This document shows positions 8,123 through 16,264 of a stretch of DNA of 64,000 bases, one piece after another. The stretch is from NCBI RefSeq assembly GCF_937900395.1, contig NZ_CALCDX010000151.1, positions 1-64,000 of the forward strand. The letters are read 5' to 3'. The position numbers and the translations under genes were made by a program. Numbering within the stretch: the first letter of the stretch is position 1; each line of letters starts with the position of its first letter. The DNA is from an uncultured Caulobacter sp. (GTDB taxonomy: Bacteria; Pseudomonadota; Alphaproteobacteria; Caulobacterales; Caulobacteraceae). The notes beneath the pieces are model-generated. The model saw only the letters and a program-made list of their open reading frames with translations, ran no database searches and was not told the DNA's origin.

Positions 8123-9376
8123 TCAAGGAACCCTCAGCTGACTGGGATAGTAGAAGGGACTGTCCTTGCTGGGAAGCACCGGTCGCCGCCGACCTCGCCG
8201 ACGCAGGCGCGCAAGCTCCTTTCGCCCCAGCGGCGTCATGGTGAGCTTGTCGGTCAGCCATCGCGCGACCTGCGCGAAGCGCAGTATCGACTCCGTCTCG
8301 GCAACGCCCAGACTCGAGCGCCCCGAAACCGCCTTGGCATCTCTGGCGCCGTCCTCGCAGGCGGCTAGCACCATCATCGTCGAGACCCACAATTTCGTGG
8401 TCGGCGCCGAGAGGGCTTCCTGGGCGCTGCGCACCCCGAGCAGACGTTGGGCCCGCTCGTCCAACGCCTGGGTCTCGCTAACAGGAAAGGCTTCCACCGT
8501 CGCGGCCGTGCTGCGGCCATGAAACAGTGGTCTCCAGCCGTCGGCCCGGCTCCAGAGCATGGCGGGCGCGTTGTTCGGACAGCCGTGGGCGAAGGCGATC
8601 AGGGCCCCGCCGCCTCGGAAGCCGAACGGGTTGTTTCGCCTGGGCGGATAGCGGCGGCACAGATCGACCATCTTGACCGAAGCCGATCGGCCGAACCCGC
8701 CAAACAAGGTCGGACATCCGACGGCCAGGCGGACCTGAGGCTTCAACTTCTGGTTCTCGAGGATGTAGAGGCCTTCGGTCAAAGCCGAATAGGCCACGAC
8801 CGTGAACTTCAGGCGCCCGCCCGACCGCCAGCTGCGCAAGGTCGCCACGTACCGGAACGCCTCCAACATGTCGTGGACGCGTTTGCCCGATCCGATGAAG
8901 TCGGTGACAATCACGATATGGCCGACGCGATCGGCCCTCAGTTTATCCGGGCCGGGATGGGACAGCGCCACCTCGGGGTTCTGTCGGCAGTAGTCGGTAA
9001 TCAGCTGGGCGACCACGCCCTCGCTGCCGATCTCCTGATCGCGAGGATCGGCTCGAACGGGCTGCACGCCGGGGCCCGTCGCCTTGCCGTGACGCGAGTC
9101 AGGAAAGAACGCGGGAATCTTGCCGAACACCTTTTTGACCGGTCGCTCGGCATAGAGGGCGATCTTTCCATCCGCCGATGGCCTAGACGCGACGACCTCG
9201 TCCAGCAGCCGCCGCATTCCGCGCTGAAACGCCTCTCCACTGACCAGCAGGATCTCGTCGATGAGAGAGGCTGCGGCTTCCCGGTCGGACTCGTCGAATT
9301 GCAGGAGCCATTCGGCCGATCGGGATATGCCTGACAGGAAGGTCATGGCGCTAAACTTTGGATGGAGCACACGCAT
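8123..9376 (-). CDS. PRTase-like retron effector with winged-helix tail
   Basis: This is the predicted effector partner of the retron. The 417-residue protein contains HIVIVTDFIGSGKRVHDML around residues 153-171, which resembles the PRPP-binding loop of phosphoribosyltransferases. The last third (about 320-400) looks like a helical winged-helix domain (LGVAETESILRFAQVARWLTDKLTMTPLGRKEL). Retron classes with nucleotide-ribosyl-transfer effectors are known, and my assignment to this kind is by motif only. The ATG at 9376 follows a GAGGCG site; another ATG at 9346 is possible. It lies just after the relaxase on the same strand. Confidence 0.65.
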   Translation of the reverse strand: MRVLHPKFSAMTFLSGISRSAEWLLQFDESDREAAASLIDEILLVSGEAFQRGMRRLLDEVVASRPSADGKIALYAERPVKKVFGKIPAFFPDSRHGKATGPGVQPVRADPRDQEIGSEGVVAQLITDYCRQNPEVALSHPGPDKLRADRVGHIVIVTDFIGSGKRVHDMLEAFRYVATLRSWRSGGRLKFTVVAYSALTEGLYILENQKLKPQVRLAVGCPTLFGGFGRSASVKMVDLCRRYPPRRNNPFGFRGGGALIAFAHGCPNNAPAMLWSRADGWRPLFHGRSTAATVEAFPVSETQALDERAQRLLGVRSAQEALSAPTTKLWVSTMMVLAACEDGARDAKAVSGRSSLGVAETESILRFAQVARWLTDKLTMTPLGRKELARLRRRGRRRPVLPSKDSPFYYPSQLRVP

Positions 9377-9443
9377 CGCCTCGACGCGCGAGATCGAGCT
9401 TTGCTGAAAGTGCCCGGTTGAGTTGCGGGACGCAACCCACCGC

Positions 9444-11435
9444 CTAGTCGATTGCGGGGCCGCCCCGCCCGCGTCCAATGGTCCAGCTGACGCCGGCCTC
9501 GCGCAGCACGCCGGACACGGCGCGGCCCTCCTGGCCGTCCAGCGCTGGACGCCACGGCACGAGCGTGAAGTCGCGGCTGCGCTCGATCATCGCAAAGCGT
9601 CCGCTGGCCAGGTCGACCGCGCGCCGATAGACGCCCTCGACCCGCTGCCCCGGCCGCGCCTCGGAGAAGGCCAGCCCGGTCTCGCGGGCCAGGCCTTCGG
9701 CCGCCGCGATCAGGTCGCGCCGTTGCAGACGCGTCAGGAGGCCGGCGCGATAGATCACCCGGTCCTGCTCCTGCTGGGCCAGGCCCTGCTCGATCAACCA
9801 TTGGCGACGCTGGGCCAACGCCTGGCGCACGTCGCGCCCGAACCCGGCGTCGCGCAGCGGTTCGGGCGCCTCGGCGATCAGTTCGCGATCAAGCCAGGTG
9901 GCGCCGACCGCGCCGACCTGCTGGTCGAGCCGCTGGGCCGACAGGGTGCGGACCACGACGGGCGCGTCCTGGGCCTGCTTCTTCTCGTAGGCGCCGGCCC
10001 GCTCGACGTGGTCGGCGGCGATGATCCAGGTCCCGTCGTCCTGGCGCTCGACCCCGGCGCGTCCCCGACGTAGGGCCTCGAGCCTTCGGACATGGGTCTG
10101 CGCGAAGGCGGCCGAGGCGGTCGGATCGGTGGCCAGGTGCAGGTCGAGGCTGTAGCGCCCGTCGTTGACGGCGGCGATCCTGGCCACGGTATGATCGACG
10201 GCCCGGGGCTCGACCGGACGCGGCGCGATCGCCACCACCGCGCCCTCCGGGATCGGCTCGACCGCCAGGCCCCGGCCGATCTCGACATAGTGGGCGCGAC
10301 CATCGACGCCGTCGACGACCAGATAATGGCGATCCTTCAACTCGTCCGACAGGCCGCGCGCGACCAGGCGGCCGACCAATGGTCGGGCACCCGGCCCCCC
10401 TGGCTGGTAGATGACCTGATCGGCCGGGGCGCGCGCGACGCCGCCCGCCTCCAGCGAACGGTACAGCGTCTTCTGGATGTCGCCGCGCTCACCCATGCGG
10501 CGCAGGGTGTCTTCCAGACCGTCGGCCAGGCGCCAGCGGGTCGGCGCGCGCTCCTGCGCCAAGCCCAGGCGCGCGAGGGTCTGCAGCCGCCCGGCCCGGA
10601 CGGAATAGAGCAGCGGATCGACATGGCGCGGCGAGAACAGGCCCGCTTCGTCGACGTCGCGCAGCAGGCCGCGGTCCAGGCTCGTCAGTCGCTCCTGATC
10701 GACCTCGCGCCGCAACCGCCCTTCGATCTCGTGGTCGGCGCGCGGTCCCAGGTCCAGCGACACCAGCTCGGCGGCGCGCTCGCGCAAGCCCTGGGTCAGG
10801 TAGTCCTTGGCGATGACCAGCTCGCGGCCCTGGTCATCGCGACCGCGCACGATGATGTGGGTGTGGGGGTGGCCGGTGTTGTGGTGATCGACGGCCACCC
10901 AATCGAGCTTGGTGTCGAGGTCGGCTTCCATCCGCGCCATCAGGCGGCGGGTCAGGGGCTTGAGGTCCTCGTACTCGGCACCGTCCTCGGGCGAGACGAT
11001 GAACCGAAATTGCCGGGCGTCGCCGCCGGCCTCGGCCCGGTCGATGAAGGCGCGGCCGTCGGCCTTGTCGGAGGCGGCGTCATAGAGCTGGCCGGGCGCG
11101 CCCTCGCGGGTGACGCCGTCGCGCTGGACATAGCGCATGTGGGCGCGGGCCGCGTCCAGGCCCTTGCCGGCAAGCTTCGGAATCGAGAACTTCACGATCA
11201 CCCGGCGGGCGCGGTAGGCGGCGAACCGGTCGCGTGAGGACAGCACCCGGGCGACGCCCGCGCCCTTGCCGATCCGCGCGCCGGTGAACTTGAGCTTGCG
11301 CGGCGCCTTGCCGAAGACCCCGCCGCTGGCCAGCATGGCCGAGCGCAGCACCCGCGACAGGTAGCTCTTGCCCTGCCTGGAGCCCAGCGCCCGAGGCTTG
11401 CCCAGGCGTGGCTCGAAATCGTCGTTCTGGACCAT
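9444..11435 (-). CDS. DUF3363/VirD2-like relaxase
   Basis: This is the predicted relaxase that nicks the ICE origin of transfer and pilots the strand into the recipient. The 663-residue protein has an N-terminal relaxase domain with the metal-binding three-His motif in DHHNTGHPHTHIIVRG and the upstream RQFRFIVSPEDGAEYEDL region. The DUF3363 C-terminal half follows. The ATG at 11435 has a GGGAGAG ribosome site; the longer frame to 11507 has no support. The relaxase is separated from traG by the AbiE and retron cassettes, which look like insertions between transfer genes. Confidence 0.9.
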   Translation of the reverse strand: MVQNDDFEPRLGKPRALGSRQGKSYLSRVLRSAMLASGGVFGKAPRKLKFTGARIGKGAGVARVLSSRDRFAAYRARRVIVKFSIPKLAGKGLDAARAHMRYVQRDGVTREGAPGQLYDAASDKADGRAFIDRAEAGGDARQFRFIVSPEDGAEYEDLKPLTRRLMARMEADLDTKLDWVAVDHHNTGHPHTHIIVRGRDDQGRELVIAKDYLTQGLRERAAELVSLDLGPRADHEIEGRLRREVDQERLTSLDRGLLRDVDEAGLFSPRHVDPLLYSVRAGRLQTLARLGLAQERAPTRWRLADGLEDTLRRMGERGDIQKTLYRSLEAGGVARAPADQVIYQPGGPGARPLVGRLVARGLSDELKDRHYLVVDGVDGRAHYVEIGRGLAVEPIPEGAVVAIAPRPVEPRAVDHTVARIAAVNDGRYSLDLHLATDPTASAAFAQTHVRRLEALRRGRAGVERQDDGTWIIAADHVERAGAYEKKQAQDAPVVVRTLSAQRLDQQVGAVGATWLDRELIAEAPEPLRDAGFGRDVRQALAQRRQWLIEQGLAQQEQDRVIYRAGLLTRLQRRDLIAAAEGLARETGLAFSEARPGQRVEGVYRRAVDLASGRFAMIERSRDFTLVPWRPALDGQEGRAVSGVLREAGVSWTIGRGRGGPAID

Positions 11436-11524
11436 GGCAACTCTCCCGCCAGTCCTATGACCGATCGCGCCGATCACCGAAATTGGCGCTATGAATTGTC
11501 GTTTCACGTCAGGCGCTTAGGTCT

Positions 11525-11559
11525 TGCATGGCGCCAACTCCGTCTGCATGGCGCCATGC
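11525..11559. repeat. 12-bp direct repeats with palindrome; oriT or operator candidate
   Basis: TGCATGGCGCCA occurs at 11525-11536 and again at 11545-11556, exactly 20 bp apart, or about two helical turns. The second copy lies inside a perfect 14-bp palindrome GCATGGCGCCATGC (11546-11559). The repeats lie about 90 bp upstream of the relaxase start in the non-coding gap before the lytic transglycosylase gene. That is where an origin of transfer or a repressor site for the transfer genes would be expected. The function is inferred from position only. Confidence 0.55.
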
Positions 11560-11684
11560 CGCAATCTAAGAAAACGATGTGCAGACAAGGCCTTGAGGCG
11601 ACAGGACCGCAGGGATGGCACCGGTGCTTTATCTTGCCTTACCCGCGCTTCCTTCCCCCTCCCGTCCCTGCAACCCGACCGCCA

Positions 11685-12284
11685 TCACGGCGTCTCCCGG
11701 CCCCGCGCCGACCGGGGGACAAACAGCCCGGCCGACGGCGCGGGCGTGGCGTCCGGTCCAGCCGCTTGCAGCAGGAAGAACAATCGCGTCCCCGACAGCA
11801 CGGCGGGCGGCAAGGCCGTCTCGCCGGGGATCTGGGCGAGGGTTTCGATGTAGCGGCGGGTCTCGGCCGGAAGCGGCGCGCCGGTCTCCAGGTGGGCGGC
11901 GTAGCGGGCCGGTCCGGCGTTGTAGGCGGCCAGCAGACCGGGGTAGCCGAACCGCGCGCGCATGGCCGAAAGATAGGCCGCGCCCGCCAGGATGTTGTCG
12001 CGCGGATCGTAAGGATCAGGCCCCAGACCGTGGACCCTGGCCAGCTCCCGATAGGTCCCGGGCATCAGCTGCATGAGCCCCATCGCCCCGGCCCGCGAGG
12101 TGATCGGCACGCCGTCGAGGTGGGTTCGCCCGCCGCTTTCGGCGCGTATCACCGCCACGATCCAGGCCTGTGGAATGTCGAAACGCTGGGCCGCTTCGGC
12201 GATCCAGGGACGCCATTGTTCGATACGTTCGGGCGTCGCCGGGCTTGCCGCGACGACCGCCGCCAGGACGATCAGGGCAGCCAT
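11685..12284 (-). CDS. Lytic transglycosylase (conjugation-associated)
   Basis: This enzyme cuts peptidoglycan to open a path for the transfer apparatus in the periplasm. The 199-residue product has a short signal segment (MAALIVLAAVVAASPA), then WIVAVIRAESGGRTH with the catalytic Glu. AMGLMQLMPGTYRELA and NILAGAAYLSAM with AAYNAGPARY follow, the classic SLT domain motifs. I use the ATG at 12284 because it gives a proper signal peptide; the longer frame overlaps the TraF gene further. It is co-directional with traF and the relaxase. Confidence 0.88.
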   Translation of the reverse strand: MAALIVLAAVVAASPATPERIEQWRPWIAEAAQRFDIPQAWIVAVIRAESGGRTHLDGVPITSRAGAMGLMQLMPGTYRELARVHGLGPDPYDPRDNILAGAAYLSAMRARFGYPGLLAAYNAGPARYAAHLETGAPLPAETRRYIETLAQIPGETALPPAVLSGTRLFFLLQAAGPDATPAPSAGLFVPRSARGRETP

Positions 12285-12793
12285 AGCGGGGTCGCCCGGC
12301 CGATGACCGCGCCCTTGCCCACCGGCCCGAAATAGCGCCCGTCGAACGAGTCCGGCGCGGGATTGAGCAGCAAGACCGCACCGCCCGACAGCCGCTGGCA
12401 CCCCGACCACCACGGCAGCTTACGCCCCCGGCGGTCGGCCGCGCGGCGCATGGCGAAGGGCCGGCCGTTGACCGTGATCGAGGTCCCGACCGCGCAGACC
12501 TCGTCGCCCGAGACGGCGGCCACGGCCTTGATCATCGGCACATTGGCGGGGAGATAGCGGCGCTGGGCGGCCAGGCGCCGCGCGGCGGGCGGCGGCTCGG
12601 CCAGCACGTGATCGCCGACGCGGACCGGCGCGCCCGGCCTGATCCGCCAGAGACCGACGGGCGCGCTGGCGCTGGCGTTCCAGACCAGGCGCGGGGCGGG
12701 ATCGAAGACCAGCGGCGCGGCCAGGGCGACCAGCGCGCCGGCGGAAAGACCGGCCAGGACCTGGCCGCGCGGGGTGAGCCAGCGGCTAAACAT
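12272..12793 (-). CDS. traF: TraF-like S26 signal peptidase
   Basis: This is a serine protease of the S26 family that in RP4 matures and cyclises the TrbC pilin. The 173-residue protein has an N-terminal membrane segment (GQVLAGLSAGALVALAAPLVF), the catalytic Ser region (NASASAPVGLWRI) and the catalytic Lys in VPMIKAVAAVSGDEVCAV. A C-terminal region GRYFGPVGKGAVIGRATPLW completes the family pattern. Its 3' end overlaps the lytic transglycosylase start and its 5' end overlaps the AlpA-like gene, so the three form one unit. Confidence 0.88.
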   Translation of the reverse strand: MFSRWLTPRGQVLAGLSAGALVALAAPLVFDPAPRLVWNASASAPVGLWRIRPGAPVRVGDHVLAEPPPAARRLAAQRRYLPANVPMIKAVAAVSGDEVCAVGTSITVNGRPFAMRRAADRRGRKLPWWSGCQRLSGGAVLLLNPAPDSFDGRYFGPVGKGAVIGRATPLWLP

Positions 12794-13037
12794 GGCGGTC
12801 CTCGCGCTCGGCGTCGCGGCGCGAACCGTTGCGCCGCGACCAGGCGTCCAGGTCGTCGATGTGGTAGCGGATGAACCGCCCGTGGCGCCGGAAGGCCGGG
12901 CCTTGGCCCTGGCCGCGCATGGTCTCCAGCGTGCGTTCGGCCAGCCCGATATAGTGCGCGGCCTGGGCGGTGTTGAGGAACGGGCTGCCCTTGCGCGCGC
13001 GGGCGGCCCGGTTGATCGCGTCGTCTTCGTCCATCAT
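12786..13037 (-). CDS. AlpA-type helix-turn-helix protein
   Basis: This is an 83-residue DNA-binding protein of the excisionase/AlpA kind. The segment FLNTAQAAHYIGLAERTLETMRGQGQ with RFIRYHIDDLDAWSRR is the MerR-like winged HTH typical of this group. It precedes and overlaps traF, so it may regulate that unit or act as a directionality factor. It is one of three AlpA-like genes in the window, the others being at 40805-41116 and 41351-41602. The target is unknown. Confidence 0.8.
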   Translation of the reverse strand: MMDEDDAINRAARARKGSPFLNTAQAAHYIGLAERTLETMRGQGQGPAFRRHGRFIRYHIDDLDAWSRRNGSRRDAEREDRHV

Positions 13038-13218
13038 CGCCGCGCTCCCTTTTCCTGTTGGGGCGCGGCGGTGGCGGGATGGGGTTGGGCCGCGCTGGGG
13101 CGAGCAGACCGCGCCCAGCGCGCGGGCGGGACGTACGCAAACGCGCCTTTGAAATTCGTTCCCCCTCTCCTGGGGCGGGCGGTGGCCCCCGCGCCTGGCG
13201 GCGCGAGGGCGGGGCCGG

Positions 13219-13545
13219 TCAGTCCTCGGGGTTCCAGATCAGGGCGAAGACGTCGTCGTCGTCCTGGCCGGCCGCGCGACCGAGTTTGACCTTGTAGGTG
13301 CGCGGGCCGATGTCGGGATGGGCCAGGGTCAGGCCGACATATTCCTGGCCCTTGACCTGACCGACGTTGTTCCAGCCGGCGCCGATCTCGATCCCGGACG
13401 CCACGACCCGGTAGTCGGGATAGGCGGGCGAGGGCTTGTCGCGGACGGGCACGATCTCGATGTCGGCGCGGATGTTGAGCGTGCGGAGCTGGCCCTTGAA
13501 AGCGCCGGTTTCCGAGCGGGTGACGTGGCCGAGGGTGGCGGTCAT
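13219..13545 (-). CDS. DUF736 protein
   Basis: This 108-residue protein belongs to DUF736, a family strongly associated with alphaproteobacterial ICEs and plasmids and without an assigned function. The sequence runs from TLGHVTRSETGAFKGQLRTL through IEIGAGWNNVGQVKGQEYVGLTLAHPDIG to an acidic DDDDVFALIWNPED end. The gene appears intact. A decayed, inverted second copy of the same family lies at 13844-14160. About 180 bp without a gene separates it from the AlpA-like gene downstream. Confidence 0.88.
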   Translation of the reverse strand: MTATLGHVTRSETGAFKGQLRTLNIRADIEIVPVRDKPSPAYPDYRVVASGIEIGAGWNNVGQVKGQEYVGLTLAHPDIGPRTYKVKLGRAAGQDDDDVFALIWNPED

Positions 13546-13843
13546 GGCGGGGGTCCTTTCAGCGATCCGCCGGGGCCGATCCCCGGCGACAGGCGCCCGT
13601 CATGGGCGGCCCGGCCCGCCTTGACCCGCAGGACCCTTGAGGTCCGGAGGGCCGCAGCGCAGCGCAGGACCCGAGCGACGGGCTTTTTTGCAGCGAAGCG
13701 GGCGCGAGGAGCCGCGCCCTCTTGTCTTGGGCGCGGCGGGGAAAAAAGTTCGGCGCGACGGTTCGAGGCGGGACGGGACGCCCATAGGGTCCAAGCCATC
13801 GTCGTGGGTTCGTGTCCGGCGGTTTGCTGCAAGGCCCCCCGCC

Positions 13844-14160
13844 ATGATCGCCCGCTCGGCCACGCCGCCCGCGCGGGAAGCCGGCGCCTTCAAGGGCCGG
13901 CGCTGTCACCCTCACGGCCTGGCCGCCATCGAGATCGCCCGGCCGCGACAAGTCCTCGCCCGTCTATCGCCGCGCACGGGACGGGCTTGCGGGATCGAGA
14001 TCGGCGCCGGCTGGCGCGGCGGCGGCCGGGTCAAGGGCCAGGGTTATGTCGGTCTGACCCTGGCCCATCCCGACATCGGCTAGCCCGCCTCCAAGGTCGG
14101 GCTTCGGCCACGCCGCCGGCCAGGACGGCGACGACGTCTTCGCCCTGATCTGGAACCTTC
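13844..14160 (+). pseudogene. Degenerate inverted DUF736 copy
   Basis: The plus strand encodes a decayed DUF736 relative facing the intact gene. Recognisable stretches are REAGAFKGRR, GIEIGAGWRGGGRVKGQGYVGLTLAHPDIG followed by an in-frame stop at about 14081-14083, then in a shifted frame HAAGQDGDDVFALIWNL. The match to the intact copy is clear in the middle and at the end, while the region between is scrambled. I see a stop and at least one frameshift, so it is unlikely to make a full protein. The 298 bases before it hold no gene I can support. Confidence 0.7.
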
Positions 14161-14225
14161 GAGGCCTGACCGGCCCCGCCTTCGCGCCGCCAAGCGCGGG
14201 GGCCATCGCCCGCCCAACGTCATAG

Positions 14226-14253
14226 GAAAAACCCCGCGTCGCCGGACGCGGGG
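14226..14253 (-). terminator. Rho-independent terminator after parB-like gene
   Basis: A 9-bp perfect stem (CCCCGCGTC at 14232-14240 with GACGCGGGG at 14245-14253, loop GCCG) is followed on the minus strand by five T residues (14230-14226). It lies about 50 bp after the stop of the ParB-like gene, so it would end that transcript before the DUF736 region. Confidence 0.85.
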
Positions 14254-14300
14254 CTCAAGGTCTGGAGGGATCGGGGCGAGCCGCCGCCCGCCCCGCCGGC

Positions 14301-16127
14301 TCATTCGGCCGCGAGGATGGCCGGGTTGGGATCGCTGACCAGGACCACGGCCGGGGCCGGGACCTCGCCCGCGCCGGGGACCTTGACCCGACGCAGCAGG
14401 GGCGCGACCGCCTTGCTCCGCTCGGCGGTGGCGAAGCGCCGCTTGGTGTAGGCGCCAGCCGGGAAGGTCAGCCAGCGCGGCGTCCAGCGCGCGACCTTGG
14501 GACGGTCGTTCGTCCCGTCGAGGAAGTCGCGCAGGATGGCCTTCTGGGTCTTGACCTTCTCGGCCAGATTGCCGTCGGCGACCTTCTTGCCGCCGACCTC
14601 CTTGAGCATGGCGTTGACCGCCTCGCGGTCGCGGATCAGCTCGAAGAAGGCCGCGTCCGGGCTCCAGAACGCGGCCATGTCGACCTTCATGTGCAGGCCC
14701 GCCGCCTCGACCTCGGCGCTCCCGGCGGCCAGCGCTTCGCCCATGACCACGGCGGCGACCGCCAGGACGTCGGCGTCGGGCAAGGACAGGAGCTTGGCGA
14801 AGACGCCCGCCGCGCCGCCGTCGCCTTTCCGTCCGACCAGATCGCCATCGGCTTCGACGCCGAGTAGGGCGGCGGCGCCCGCCTGCTTGGCTCGAAACCG
14901 CGCCTCGGCCGGGCTGGCCTCAACGCTGGCCGACACCGCCTCATGGCCCGCCCGCCGAGGATCGGCCTCGACGCGCCACAGCGCCGACCCGGCCACGGCG
15001 TGGGCCACCAGCAGCCGCAAGGCCACGCCCGCATGGTCGGCCAGGACCGCGCGCACGGCGGCATGGCGGTGCAGGTCGATATAGGTCTGCTGGGCGCTGG
15101 TGACTTCGGCGCGGTCGGTCTTCGGACCGTCGCCATCGCCCTCGCCGCGCGCGGCCTTCGCGGCGGCGGCTTCGGCGCGCCGGGCCTCCTTGGCGCTCAG
15201 CCAGCCTTCATGCGTCGTCACCTCGCCGCGCGAACTGATGGCCAGGAAGACCTTGCCGCCCTTGGCCTTGGAGACCCGTTCGTGCTTCCAGGACTCGAAC
15301 GAACGACCGGTCTCCAGCACCTCCACCGCGTTCCAGCCGTCGGCCAACAGGGCCTCGCGCTTGGCCGCCAGGGCCTGGTTCTGGCAGGTCCAGAAGAGGT
15401 TGGGATCGGTGAAATAGCTGTCGTCGCCGAACAGGTCGGCGATGATCTGGCCGGGGTAGTCGTCGAGGCGGAACAGGGCGTTCTTGGCCGGGATCGAGGC
15501 GCCGCCGAACAGCCAGGTCTTGAGCTGGGCGCCGGTCGGGGCGCGGCGCTCGGGATCGTCCAGCATGGCCAGCCACTCCTTCTGCTGGCTCTTGGTGGCC
15601 AGGGTCAGGGAGCGGACGGTGGCCACGTCGATGGCCTCGCGGCGATAGAGGCCCCGGATGCGCGGCAAGAGGTTGCCCAGCGCCAGGGTGCGCCGGACCA
15701 CCGCGTCGGTCATGTGGAAGGTGGCGGCGATCTGTTCGGGCGCGCGGCCCTTGCGGATCAGCTTGGCGAAGGTCTCCCAGCAGGTGACCTCGTCGGCCGG
15801 GAGGCGCGCGAGGTTTTCGATCAGCGAGGCCTCGATGGCGGCGGCGTCGTCGCCGGGCGCCAGGATGCCGATGGGCACCGGATCGATCTCGACGCCCTGG
15901 GCGATGGCGGCCATGGCCGCGAACCACCGCCGCCGCCCGGCGACGATCTCGAAGTGACCGGGGACGACGGCCCCGTCCTGGGTCTTTTCCTGCACCAGCA
16001 TGGTCAGGAGAACCCCGCGCTGACGGATCGACGGGGCGATGTCGGCGATGTCCGGATCAGGCCGCCCGTAGTTCATGTTGAGCGGCGAGACGGTCATGTT
16101 GCGGGGGTCGGCGAAAGCGAGTTTCAT
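14301..16127 (-). CDS. ParB-like nuclease-domain protein of the ICE
   Basis: This large 608-residue protein of the ParB/RepB/Spo0J type is common in this ICE family. The N-terminus holds the ParB domain: DIADIAPSIRQRGVLLTMLVQ, then GHFEIVAGRRRWFAAMAAI and a helix region IEASLIENLARLPADEVTCWETFAKLI. A KorB-like HTH follows (APEQIAATFHMTDAVVRRTLALGNLLP). The remaining half is Ala-rich and helical. A role in partition or gene control of the element is inferred. The gene is followed by a good terminator and preceded by a spacer that contains an 8-bp hairpin. Confidence 0.85.
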   Translation of the reverse strand: MKLAFADPRNMTVSPLNMNYGRPDPDIADIAPSIRQRGVLLTMLVQEKTQDGAVVPGHFEIVAGRRRWFAAMAAIAQGVEIDPVPIGILAPGDDAAAIEASLIENLARLPADEVTCWETFAKLIRKGRAPEQIAATFHMTDAVVRRTLALGNLLPRIRGLYRREAIDVATVRSLTLATKSQQKEWLAMLDDPERRAPTGAQLKTWLFGGASIPAKNALFRLDDYPGQIIADLFGDDSYFTDPNLFWTCQNQALAAKREALLADGWNAVEVLETGRSFESWKHERVSKAKGGKVFLAISSRGEVTTHEGWLSAKEARRAEAAAAKAARGEGDGDGPKTDRAEVTSAQQTYIDLHRHAAVRAVLADHAGVALRLLVAHAVAGSALWRVEADPRRAGHEAVSASVEASPAEARFRAKQAGAAALLGVEADGDLVGRKGDGGAAGVFAKLLSLPDADVLAVAAVVMGEALAAGSAEVEAAGLHMKVDMAAFWSPDAAFFELIRDREAVNAMLKEVGGKKVADGNLAEKVKTQKAILRDFLDGTNDRPKVARWTPRWLTFPAGAYTKRRFATAERSKAVAPLLRRVKVPGAGEVPAPAVVLVSDPNPAILAAE

Positions 16128-16229
16128 GACGGTTGCTCCTGTTTCTCAGGGGTGGAACCGGCCCCGTCCGTGTTGCTGTCCAGGCTGCGGGCGGGGCCGG
16201 GGATGCGCCGGGATTGGCGCGGTCGACCG

Positions 16230-16251
16230 GCGCCGGGCTTGATCCCGGCGC
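16230..16251. other. 8-bp hairpin between ardC-like and parB-like genes
   Basis: GCGCCGGG (16230-16237) and CCCGGCGC (16244-16251) are perfect complements around the loop CTTGAT. No T-run follows on either strand, so a terminator is doubtful. It may be an RNA processing stem or a REP-like element in the 137-bp gap. Confidence 0.5.
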
Positions 16252-16264
16252 GCGGAAGGCGGGA

